Below, piece after piece: positions 1 through 9,849 of a stretch of 64,000 nucleotides of DNA. This DNA comes from Helopsaltes ochotensis. Its lineage: Eukaryota > Chordata > Aves > Passeriformes > Locustellidae. The position numbers were made by a program, and so were the translations under genes. The notes beneath the pieces were generated by a model. The model worked only from the letters and a program-made list of their open reading frames with translations. It did no database searches and was not told the DNA's origin. Every line of letters starts with the position of its first letter. The first letter of the stretch is position 1. Where the stretch lies: the NCBI GenBank assembly GCA_013400155.1, contig VXBM01000420.1, forward strand, positions 293,409 through 357,408, written 5' to 3'.

Positions 1-356
1 CCCAGTTCTGTCCCCAGTCACTTTCTGACCTCCATCCTGATCAGGAAAGTTGGGGAACTTCTTTCCTCAAGCTTCTGGCTGCCCTGTGCACTCTGGGCAT
101 TTCTCTGTCCATAAACACCTCTAAAGTTTACCTGGCACTTTTTTTACCTATTCTGCACTCACCAAGAGCAAGAGGAAGGCACAACATCCTGTTCCCAGTA
201 CAGTGGTTAAACAACATTACAATTGTCATCTGCATTCAAAAATTACCCACAGTGCGATTCTCTAAACCAGTGAAGCAAGCAGTGAGGTTATCTAAAGATC
301 ATGCTGCAACTGTCTGAGAATAGGTGCTCACAAGACCTTTGTCAATGGGCTCATAC

Positions 357-421
357 CTTGCCATGCCAAAATCAGATACTTTAACGACGTGTTCCGCATT
401 GACTAAACAGTTTCTTGCAGC
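357..421 (-). CDS. TXK: TXK coding exon 11: catalytic loop end and DFG
   Basis: Codes for residues 390-410: AARNCLV, then VKVSDFGMA with the magnesium-binding DFG Asp406. Same 65-nt length as TEC exon 15. Acceptor TTTCCCCAG, donor CAAG|GTATGA. The next exon, with the activation-loop tyrosine, should lie left of base 1; bases 1-356 show no exon. Confidence 0.93.
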
Positions 422-3400
422 CTGGGGAAAATGAGAGAAATATATCTGAAATCTGTGCTAAAGAATTTTAAGAGAAATACAGTAGCTGATTATATTTGCT
501 TCAGCTCATACTGTTTAAATCTGAAAGGTGATTAGTGTATTGGTCAAAACTATTAGTGAATTTTTGTCTCTGAGTCAGTGAACAAATTTCACTACTGTGT
601 AGTTACACATACATAGCACATAGTAACTTAAATAGTTGTAGTATGAGTTGCAATATGTTTACGTATTCTTGAACGGTGAAAGAATTATAGGCTGCAGAGT
701 GTAATGATCCAACCAGATATTTTCCTGAACATCAACACTAGGGAGAATTAATGTAAATTTTGAAATCTCCTTTGGGATGTTTTCATTACAGAAATCAGGA
801 ATCTTCTGGTAATTATCAAGATTTTACATTTCTTCATGCAGCTAGGTAGGAGAGGAAGAAGATTTCCTCTCTACATCCAAATGTGAGCTTTGAAAAGGTA
901 TTAAGGAGTAAAGAAACACACTCCTCTCCTCTAATTCTCTGCCTATGGGCAAAAAAGCCACTCATATATCCCAGCATAAAGGTATGGCATTTGGGAGCCA
1001 AAATTACACATAGAAAAATATTTCAATTTTTTAAATTCTCATTGTTGCTGACCTTTTGTAATGCTGTGATTTTGGTTGTGTTCTAATCACTTTCATATTG
1101 AGATGACCTAATGCCAGATAGTTCCATGTCAAAATATCCTAATTTTCTCTGACCTCTCAAGAGGTTTTTCCAATGGAAAAACTTCTCTCAAGTAGTTTTT
1201 TGAGCTGTCCATGGGCAAAATGAAATGAAAAGTTTGGGTTTGCCTTATTAGATCCTCTAGTGATGAAGTCTTACAGGATATATAGTGTTCCATAAAATGC
1301 AACAGCACAGTCTTTACTGCAAATATTCATCATGAACTTCAGAAAACCTATTGTACTTACTAAATCACGGTGAATGAAGCTATTTCTTTCCAGATATTCC
1401 ATCCCTTCGCAAACATCCTTGCACATGCTCAGGAGAGCGTCTCTGCCAAGTTTTCCCCGCCTTTGCCGAAGGTAATTGAGCAGGCAACCATTTTCCATGA
1501 ATTCAGTCACAACATAGAGAGGTTTGTGATGTGTGCACACTCCATAAAGCTGGACCAGCTTTGGGTGGGAGAGTTTCCTGTTTGAAACCACATTTTAGAC
1601 AAGCTAATATTTGTTCTTGGCAGGTAACTAAACTTTTGATTCTCATGATGGTTTTGAAAAATACTTTCACTACTTGGTAAAAAGTGTCGTATTCAGTCAT
1701 ATTCCCAGAGTTCTCCCAATACTTAGCACATGTGTCTCTACAACTTCCTCCAAAAAGTTCACTCTGTGAACTCGTAACTGTTCATCAGTTATATAAATGC
1801 AGTGAATGCAAAGCTTGATTTGGTTGATGCAAAATGGAAAGGTCTAGTTACACGTGGCTTGCAGGCAGGGGCCCTGACCCTGTAAGGGTTCTTCTCTTCT
1901 GGGCTTTGCCAAGACCTCATGTGGATACTTACCTAATTAGCAAAATTTGCAGATATGGTAATAACAGTTTCTCAAAAGCTTTAGAAAAAGTTAGGTAGAA
2001 GTTCTGCCAGTGTTCCTAGAGACACTGAGTTATGGATTAAAGAATAGTTGTAGGAGCACATTTACATTTTACCAGAACATTTATTCCCCATTGAGCTCCA
2101 TAGTACAAAGCAAGGAACACTGAAGAAAGAGTCTGGGCATAGGAAGCATCTGCATCAGCTTGGTTCAGGCCTTTGTATCAGCCTTTCTGCCCCACACATC
2201 CACCATTCCCATCAAACTGCTTTGTCTGTTTGTTCGAAATGGAATTAGGTTATATTTATTTCTTGTTAAACTGACAGAATAGCTTTTGTACTTACATCAT
2301 CAGTTTGGCCTCCTCCATGAAATCATCTTCAGACATTGCACCTTCATTGATTGTTTTGATGGCAACCTTGATAGTCTCTTTCCATTTACCAAGATAAACA
2401 ACTCCAAACTGCCCCCGCCCAACTTCTTTCAGGAACAACAGTTCAGATGGGTTTAATCCCCACTGCTCTGTAAAAGCAACCCAATGTCAGGAGAGTCAGG
2501 CCAGCTTTCCTGAGCCATGTTCCAGGGGACATGCCTTGCTGATGGCAGTTAATGAACACTGCAAACCATCACACTTGCTCATCAGCTATAGCATGAGAGT
2601 TTTAAATATCTGAGAATTTTCATTGGCTCATACATGTTTAAATGTAAATACTATTTTACAACTTAAAGAATGTGATTAGTGATTTTGCTTAATGTAGGAA
2701 TATCTGAGGATTGAAGACAAGGCAAGTGTTTAGCTTTGATTACACATGAGAACTTTCTTTGCACTGATATGTGATGTTTTTAGCTCCAAACCAGTTCCAG
2801 ATGGATAGTATAGCTACAGAAATAGTCACTGGCTACCTTTATTGTAATAACTACAATAGTTCTATCCCTCAGAAATATTAAGCCTTGAGATTCATGGGAA
2901 CATGAAAGATACTCAGTTTTGGAGGTTCCTGTTGTCCAATAGGTAGTATGAAATTCCTGATCTATATACACACAACTGGCATTTATTGCTTGTTTCTTTT
3001 AATACCATGTAAAATTCCATTCTTATTTCTAAAACCTGCAGAACTGACAGAGAAAATCTTCCCCATATATAGTATTAATTTCAGGTTTCAATTTTGGTTT
3101 CCTAACCACTTACATAAATCAGAAAGCCTTTCAAAAGCTATTAACTGTCTATTTGAGTCTTAGGTTTGCTTAGAAAAGTCCAAATAACTCTGAATGCACT
3201 GGTGCTTGTAACAGAAGCACAACAGTCACTGCACAGAAGCAGCTGAGTCGGGTGTCTCATTTGGTACTTACACCTTACACTGTTCATGTGTTTATTATTA
3301 CCAAGGAATTTCACAGTTATAAAATTATTTGCTGGGTGAATATGAGCTAAATTCTTGCCTAGGCAGATAGCTAAATCTCCTTCAAAAGAAGATAAAAAAA

Positions 3401-6400
3401 TTACCATAACTCAATCCTGCAGTTTCTGGTGAAGTACATCCATCTGATCTGACTGGATGTCGGAGACGTGTGATAAGACCTGTAGGGGACAAAGCCACAA
3501 TATTCTGCTGACCAATTACTTAATTTTAAAATATGCTATATCATACCTCTTCTCAAACATAAATACTTGGAATCTGATGTAAATTTCTTATTTCTTGAAG
3601 TTACTTTTGCCTATGGCTTGCTCAGATAAAACACTACAGCAAGAAGAAATGGAGAAAGACAATTTAATAGGGCTCTGACTACAAAAGTATTTCTACTTTA
3701 ATAAAGCCAACAGTAACACTCTTGCTCTTTTGTACCACGATAGTGATCTTAAATGAGTTCTAAAATACTATATCACCAACCTAAGCAGTGTCTGCCAGCG
3801 TGACTTACTAGGTTTGAAATATTTTTTTGTCTGTCATTTATTTTCTTTGCATTCATAAGCCAGCAGTACTAGTTAATACATCCTTCACAAAGGACTCCCT
3901 GAGTCCCTTGATTCTTCCCACTATAACTTTTAGGGCCATTTGTGCTACAAGTGTTTCCTACAATTCTCCTCCCTCCAGCAAAAGGCTCTGTCCATTCCCA
4001 TATCTTCCTCTCTAGTGTAAGGGATCTCTGTGTGTTTTCCCATCTTCACTCATTCAGAGTAAAACCATTTTATATCATATTAAAATGATGGGCAGAACCA
4101 AGGTGAAGGATATTTCTCATGCTAAAAATTATAAAAATCTGCCATCTGCCAACAGTTAGAAGTATCTAACCCTGGTAAGCTGAAAGCCAGTGTTACAGAG
4201 TCCTTGTGCTCCCTAATTCTGCCCTTGATTGTTTGTGGTATGGGTTGTTTTTGTTTTTTTCAAAATCAGTAGAATACTGCCTGTTGATGAACAGCATAGC
4301 TGCTTTTATTAGATTGAATGTATGCAGGTCCTTGTCATAGACAAAGAAAGAATTACAATCAAATTTCACTCAAGTCCCATTTAGTCAAATGTGAACCAAG
4401 AGAATACAGAGCAGGCTTCTATCTTTGCTAAACTCATTTAATACATGTAGAGAATTTGCTAGTTTCACTTCCCCCATGGTATATGCACAATAGCTATGAC
4501 TTTGGCAGAAAGGATCAAGGCATATTTGAGTCCATGAACAATGGAAACACTTGTGTCTCCTTTGATAAGCAAAGTATTAGAAAAAGATGTAAACCCATTA
4601 TCAGCTCACATGCATTACCTGCGGCATTGTGTTGATGATACTCGATGAGTTCAGGGACGGATGAAAAGACATAGTTTTCTGCAACATAATATTGTCCCAA
4701 GTGATTTTGTTTAATTTGATAGTGTAGAATATCTCCATTATGACTTCTGAAATCGACAAAGCATTATAATTTTCAGTAAAAATAATTTATACTATAAATC
4801 TGCTTAAATTTCCCTATGAAAGCATAGAAAAATCTGAAAACTTGGGACACAGTTCACAATTTAAAATGGCTGTGTGTAGCCACACGCTGTTTCAGGAGAA
4901 AAAAAAAAGATTCCTTGAATGGCTTTTTCTCCCAGCTTTGGGAGATAATTCCACAATGTCTTTCATTACCCGAGTATTTTTTACCCTTGTATCATTGCAT
5001 TCATAAGAAATAGCCAGACTGTTTAAGAAATCTTGTTCCTAATTTAGCATTTATTTGAATATAACCTCTTAAAATCAAGATGTTACTAATTGCCTGCATT
5101 TTCTCCCCAAAACTTAAACACATATTCATGTATAGCATGAGATGAAATTTTCTGTTCTACTTCTTAAAAGAGTCTTCATTGTAGCTTTTATTTGATACCT
5201 TTGTTTTTCCTGTATTTCTTCACATTATCTGTCTTTTTTGCTTTCAATATATTTTGCTGCCCAGCTATCCCTACTTTCTGTGGCACTCAAAATTAAGCAG
5301 TTAAGTTTGCATTTCAGGCTGTTGGTTGCTGCAGGTTAGTACTCTAAATTGTGGACACATGGTCACAACAAGCAGAGATCAGAATACAGAAAGGTTACAC
5401 AGTCTGCATTACTGAGTCATTGTCAGAAACACTCGCACCCCTGAGCCTACAGAAGCTGTGAGCCTGTCCACAGGAGCGGCTCGGTGGGGAGGGCTGGCCC
5501 CATGTTTCTGAGGAGGGAATGGAGGGAGGGAGGAAGAGGGTGGTGGCAACAGTAATGCCTTTGCTGCTCTCATCTCTGGCTTGCTGTGAGAAGGAGAGAA
5601 GGAAAGCAGATACAGTTGATACAGGGGGATGTAGGAGGGCTGATGAAGAGAGTATAAGTGAGCTTGAAATAGGTTAAGTCAGAGCTGTAGGTGATTGCTA
5701 CTGCTACGGCTAAGTGTGAGCCCTGAGGCTGTTGTCTAGCAAAAGTAAGGCTGCACAGTAGGGGTGAGGTGATTTTAGGAGACAAACAGGTGAAGTTTGA
5801 GGACAGCAGAGTCTGGGATGGATTTACAGTGCAAGAGTCTGTGGAGAAAGGAAACAGTTTGGTGCAGTGGCCAAAGCCTGTGGCATGGTTTCCACAGCAG
5901 ATCATTTGAGAATTTCAGTGAGTGCAGGTAATCTTGTCTTGCCAGGACATTTGCATACTGACTCCCAGATCCACCGCCCACCATCATCTTTTCTGCACAC
6001 AGGGTGATTAACTCTGCATGAGCAGCATCCCAGTGGTTCCCTGCTCTTGTGTACTGTATGTCCAAGCTACCCAGTTATTCTGAGGAGTTTGGAGGAAGCT
6101 TTCCCATCACCTCTTGATTCAAACCCCAGTCATTCAGAGGAACTCACCCCTTAGCCCGCGAATACATGGACAGCGTAAGAAGACCCTGGCGGCTTGAATT
6201 TCTGACAACAAATGCACCTTCTTTGGACTGAAAAGAAATCCAAGTAGAGTTATTTTATGCTTTTGAGCTTCAATAATGCTCCCTTGAGACAGGACTTGCA
6301 GCAATTACCAAATTCTGTAGAATACCTATGACTATTTAGGAATAAGATAAAAAAGTGGAGAATGTGTGAAAAGTGGAATGGATAGTCAGGTACATGGCAG

Positions 6401-9400
6401 AAAAAAATAAACCAAGAGAAAATAATAAGTGCCAGGCAACTTCTTAGAGATAAGTAATTTAGCTGAACTATACTATTCAGTGTGAAGTAGTGAAAGCGCT
6501 TTGATTTATTTAAAAAATCAAATTGTACAAATCACTAGGGAAAAAAATCCAGTTAAAACAATGATTTCTGAGATGTTCTTCCTTGGTCTTTCTTGTCCCA
6601 GGTCTGAGTTAGTCCTTGAGCAAAGACCTATTGAGTTTGAGTGAGTTAGGCATTTTGGCAACTAACGGGGGGTAGAATGCAATATGGACTGTTTGCTCTG
6701 TATTTAAGGAAAACACAGAAGTTTGTTGAATTCTGCTAAGCTCACTAATTAGCTTACTACATGGATTTCTGTCTTCAATGTCTAATGCAACAGATAAGCA
6801 CAGTAAGCCATTTAATTTGATTTATCTGGCATGGAAATTCTACATAGAACTTGCTGGGGCTACAACTCAAAGCTTTATGAAGTCTGGATAGTCTGCACTC
6901 TACATTTATACCAGAAAGCCTATTTATTTTAAGGCACTTTTTCTCTTACAGCATATAAAACAGATTTTGATTTGACTGTGATAATGCTCTTGATGTTTCT
7001 GCTGATAGATATTTTTCAGTACTGTTAGCTCTGTGTGTAAGCAGTTACCTTCTGGCGCAAAAGAAGTTCTGCCTGGCTTCTGTTTATATTTCTGCAGTAC
7101 CACCTGCAACAAGGAGATAACCTATCCTTAATTTCAGCCAGTAAAAACGAATGTTTGCTTTGTTTCACAGTTTTGTAGTTGCATTATTCCAAGGAAAAAC
7201 ATGTTTAGAATTATCATTGTATAAGAACATGACTTAATCTGGAATGATTTTATTAGACCTGTTTTTTAGAACTTTTTGGCCCCCAATTTACTGTGACTAA
7301 ATATTAGCTCAAATAAAAGAAAACCCAGAAAAGAGTTATGCCAAACTCTGATGAAATTTACAGTCCTGGATGATGTGTCAAGCCTTTCTTCTCTACAATT
7401 TTTCAGATTTTAATCTTCTCTTCAGTAATTTAAGTTTGTAGCAATTGGAATTAGCTATATGCTCACAACAGGCAAAGATCAGAATACAGAAATATTATGC
7501 ATTGGGTCTACAGAAACAGGAAAAATCTGACACTATGATTCATGTAAATGAATGTTAATTCACTTTAACAATTATGTTTTGTAACAAAAAAAGAAAGTGT
7601 TTGATAAACATGTTCATGTCGAATAAAAATTTGAAGGATCAAGCATTAAAATGTATCTCTGCAATCCATTTTTAGAAATTGAGAGCACAATTATAATTTT
7701 CAAATGGACTTACTTGTATGCTACTAAATCGCTTTTCTTGTTCTCGGTAACATAGTTGCTGGGAATTAGACCTTCATTCCTGAAACAACATATTGGGGAT
7801 AACATTATAGTATGGTGTAAAATATTAGTAGGATTAAGATATACATCATCCTTTTGCTGGATTACAAAGGTTCCTTGTACTAGGGGCTATGTTGCTAGAT
7901 ACTGAATTCCAGCATTAGAAGTGAATAAAAATTTGAGTTCTTTCATCCCAGGCAAAACCTTTTTGTCCCACAACTTTGGATGGCTACGCAAGTGAAAAAG
8001 CCAGATGGTATAGGCTGATTTAGAAAAAATATAATTTTCTTCTGAATCAGAAGCCACCATCTTTATTTCTGGCCTATACAAAGCTCCTATATGAAGAAAT
8101 ATAAAGTCTGTGCTTGCTTGTATGTCCAAAATAGTTGTCAGTACACTTTTCCTGAAACCATGAGTTGAGAAAAAGCATTTAAAATATTTAAAGGAGGAAT
8201 CTGAAGGGAAAGGAGATGGTTATAACATAACATACAACCATTCCCAACATCAGAGTACAGGATACACTGAAGAAAATATAAAGGAGAAAGAGGAACAACA
8301 CACAACGAACATAAGTGTCAAAAGGATCCTAACTTAAGTTACCTAATTCTCTAAAATAACTGGGTATTTTGGGTAAGAGGCTTTGTTTCAGGTATGTCTG
8401 CATAATCTCTATTGTTTCATAAAGGTTTTACACATACACACTCTCCATTGTAAAGCACTTAAAATATGGAAAGCTGGATTTGCACACAGCTCAGAGCCAT
8501 GTGATTCACATGGTCTTCAAATACCCTTATGTTGCTCAGGAAATTACTGAGTGTAGGGCTGAACTCTGAATTCCCAACAGATTCTAGATTGCCTGTCCAT
8601 TTCTGGAGTGCCAAACCCTGCTGAAAGTCTTCCCAGTCAATCTGTGTGCCTCATATGTAGTTGAGCACTTTCAAGCCTGTTCCTAAAGAGTCTCTCAAGT
8701 CTCATTCTATCTGCCCACTTTTGCACAGGTTGTTTTAGGCTTTTTTCTTTCTGTGTAGGGAGTTTGAAATAGATGCCCTCTCTCTTACCCATGTCGGTCT
8801 CTTGCCTTCCACCAGAGGGGATCATACTGTTCAAGGATAATGTATTCTTCTGACTTCTTGAGAGGTAAATCTAAAGGCCCTCTAGCAAAGAAGTCATAGA
8901 GTGCAATAACTCTGGGTTTCTTGGTGTAGTCTTCGAAGGCCTCGGCAGGCAGAGGAGGTAATGGCTTGTTCTTAAATTGCAATTGTCTCTTGCGCTGGTG
9001 AAAAATAAAAGTGTTTTTCATAACTAGTCTTTTCTCTCTACTGTAGCTTGCTTAGTTACCTTTACTCTGTAATTTTTATGCAACAAAGAACTTCATATGC
9101 TCAAGAGCTACTTACTCCCCTGCTTATTCTGGTACTGAGCCACTGTATGTCAAATCAATTCTCTCTTTTCACCTGCCAAAATGTTACTTACCCTGCACTT
9201 CCAAATAGATTCATAGGAAACATCTGGTTGTGAGGCAGAGTACTGGGTCACCAGGACAGCATCAGGTTCCAAGTTCACTTTTGTTCTCATTTCTCTGGTT
9301 TTGAAAATCATGAAACATTTGTGTGAATGCATATCTATAAACATCCACATAAAAATATCCATGGCTATACATGCCTTCCTTCATTACGGATATGCAGAGT

Positions 9401-9577
9401 ACAGTGACTTTAAACTTCCACATATTTGCTCTTCTACTGCAAATAGGGGGATTTTAAGAAATCCTTTGTGTATAGATACTTAATTACTGAAAAACTGAAG
9501 CATTTCACATACCTTTCTTGCACTGTGCAGCAGCAGCAGAAAACAGACTGGATGGTGTGATCTGTGAACAAGAACAT
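357..9577 (-). CDS. TXK: TXK (RLK) tyrosine kinase gene, 11 coding exons, 3' end outside window
   Basis: TXK is a Tec-family non-receptor tyrosine kinase, best known in T cells, that phosphorylates signalling proteins downstream of antigen receptors. Eleven exons join in phase (65, 103, 206, 66, 55, 80, 128, 75, 172, 217 and 65 nt; 410 codons plus 2 nt), each with GT/AG borders. Order: cysteine string (residues 14-17), basic and proline-rich linker with KPLPPLP (66-72), SH3 (about 85-140), SH2 (about 148-245) and kinase (from about 262) with GRGQFG loop, VAIK lysine 297, HRD aspartate 388 and DFG 406-408. There is no PH domain or BTK zinc motif, which separates TXK from TEC, BTK and ITK. The activation-loop tyrosine and C-lobe exons are missing only because the window ends. 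TEC follows upstream in the same orientation. Confidence 0.95.
1361..1577 (-). CDS. TXK: TXK coding exon 10: hinge to catalytic loop
   Basis: Codes for residues 317-389, from [13 protein letters not shown] through gatekeeper Thr and hinge (VVTEFMENG) to NSFIHRDL with catalytic Asp388. Same 217-nt length as TEC exon 14. Acceptor CAAACAG, donor TTA|GTAAGT. Confidence 0.95.
2296..2467 (-). CDS. TXK: TXK coding exon 9: kinase N-lobe
   Basis: Codes for residues 260-316. It holds the glycine loop GRGQFGVV (276-283), the VAIK lysine (297) and the start of the alpha-C helix (SEDDFMEEAK). Same 172-nt length as TEC exon 13. The second loop residue is Arg where Tec kinases usually have Ser. Acceptor TTTTACAG, donor GAT|GTAAGT. 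Confidence 0.95.
3405..3479 (-). CDS. TXK: TXK coding exon 8: SH2-kinase linker
   Basis: Codes for residues 235-259: GLITRLRHPV closes the SH2 domain and ETAGLSY leads into the kinase linker. Same 75-nt length as TEC exon 12. Acceptor CCCCTACAG, donor TATG|GTAATT. Confidence 0.92.
4619..4746 (-). CDS. TXK: TXK coding exon 7: SH2 core
   Basis: Codes for residues 192-234, with HYQIKQN, GQYYVAEN and VPELIEYHQHNAA, the typical Tec-family SH2 second half. It is 128 nt against 134 nt in TEC exon 11, two codons shorter with the phase kept. Donor GCAG|GTAATG. Confidence 0.94.
5363..5392 (+). repeat. Short dispersed repeat, copy 1
   Basis: A 30-bp segment in TXK intron 6 matches 7463-7492 at about 28 of 30 positions (shared core AGATCAGAATACAGAAA) in the same orientation. 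The flanks diverge. It could be a remnant of an unrecognised interspersed element. Confidence 0.4.
6148..6227 (-). CDS. TXK: TXK coding exon 6: SH2 phosphotyrosine pocket
   Basis: Codes for residues 166-191. AFVVRNSS is the FLVR-type motif, and Arg174 is the phosphotyrosine-binding arginine; Asn follows it where Asp or Glu is usual. Same 80-nt length as TEC exon 10. Acceptor CTTTTCAG, donor GGG|GTGAGT. Confidence 0.94.
7049..7103 (-). CDS. TXK: TXK coding exon 5: start of SH2
   Basis: Codes for residues 147-165, beginning KWYCRNINRSQAE, the SH2 entry with its invariant Trp and alpha-A helix. Same 55-nt length as TEC exon 9. Acceptor TTGTTGCAG, donor AAG|GTAACT. Confidence 0.94.
7463..7492 (+). 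repeat. Short dispersed repeat, copy 2
   Basis: Second copy of the 30-bp segment at 5363-5392, in TXK intron 4. Family unknown. Confidence 0.4.
7714..7779 (-). CDS. TXK: TXK coding exon 4: end of SH3
   Basis: Codes for residues 125-146, including NEGLIPSNYVTENKK, the conserved SH3 C-terminal strand. At 66 nt it has the same length and phase as TEC exon 8. Acceptor TTTCAG, donor ACAA|GTAAGT. Confidence 0.94.
8789..8994 (-). CDS. TXK: TXK coding exon 3: proline-rich motif and SH3
   Basis: Codes for residues 57-124. It carries the basic stretch RKRQLQFKNK, the PxxP motif KPLPPLP and most of an SH3 domain (ALYDF, later EEYIILEQYDPLWWKARDR). Acceptor TTTTTCACCAG, donor CATGG|GTAAGAG. The exon joins the next one inside a glycine codon, as in TEC. 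Confidence 0.95.
9192..9294 (-). CDS. TXK: TXK coding exon 2: linker with internal Met24
   Basis: Codes for residues 22-56, between a CCAG acceptor and an AGG|GTAAGT donor. The segment REMRTKVNL aligns with the mammalian linker, and Met24 (9290-9288) corresponds to the internal initiator used in mammals for the shorter, non-palmitoylated nuclear form. The rest of the linker is poorly conserved and acidic/polar. Confidence 0.88.
9513..9577 (-). CDS. TXK: TXK coding exon 1: start codon and cysteine string
   Basis: Codes for residues 1-21. The ATG is at 9577-9575 and the donor follows 9513 (AG|GTATGT). The peptide starts MFLFTDHTIQSVFCCCC; TIQSVF followed by cysteines matches the mammalian TXK N-terminus at the same distance from Met1. 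In the family this cysteine string is palmitoylated and replaces the PH domain as membrane anchor. The exon continues upstream as 5' UTR; its 5' limit is not resolved. Confidence 0.88.
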
Positions 9578-9774
9578 TTTCCATATTTGCAGTGTTCCTA
9601 TTCGTTTGTTACAAAACTTACAGAATTAAGGACTACCATATGTGCTTAGAGCCACTGTTAGCTCTGTCTTGCTGTGAGATATCTAGCAAATCATTACAGT
9701 TGAATTTGCAGCCACCAAAACCAGGAGAACTTACCTACCACAGTCTCCCTTACAATGTTTTGGCAATTATGAGG

Positions 9775-9784
9775 CCATATATAT
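9775..9784 (-). promoter_or_regulatory. TXK: Possible TXK TATA-like element
   Basis: CATATATATG lies about 200 bp upstream of the TXK ATG on the coding strand, next to a 13-bp tandem repeat. With usual TATA spacing, transcription would start near 9745-9750 and give a 5' UTR of about 170 nt. AT-rich sequence is common here, so this is only a candidate. Confidence 0.25.
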
Positions 9785-9787
9785 GTG

Positions 9788-9823
9788 CTAAATCAGCTCG
9801 CTAAATCAGCTCACTAAATCAGC
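9788..9823 (+). repeat. 13-bp tandem repeat upstream of TXK
   Basis: Nearly three copies of CTAAATCAGCTCN in tandem (starts at 9788, 9801 and 9814). They sit just upstream of the TXK TATA-like element on the coding strand, so they could form a promoter-proximal cluster of binding sites or be a chance minisatellite. Confidence 0.75.
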
Positions 9824-9849
9824 AAAAATAAATAATAAAAAAAATACTG

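Larger units (their letters stand above)
422..9191 (-). other. TXK introns, no further genes recognised
   Basis: The stretches between the TXK exons (largest: 422-1360, 2468-3404, 3480-4618, 4747-6147, 6228-7048 and 7780-8788) are AT-rich intron sequence. I see no RNA gene, no CR1 copy and no LTR in them. Open frames here are short and have no recognisable protein character. The only internal similarity noticed is the 30-bp repeat pair listed separately. Confidence 0.7.
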
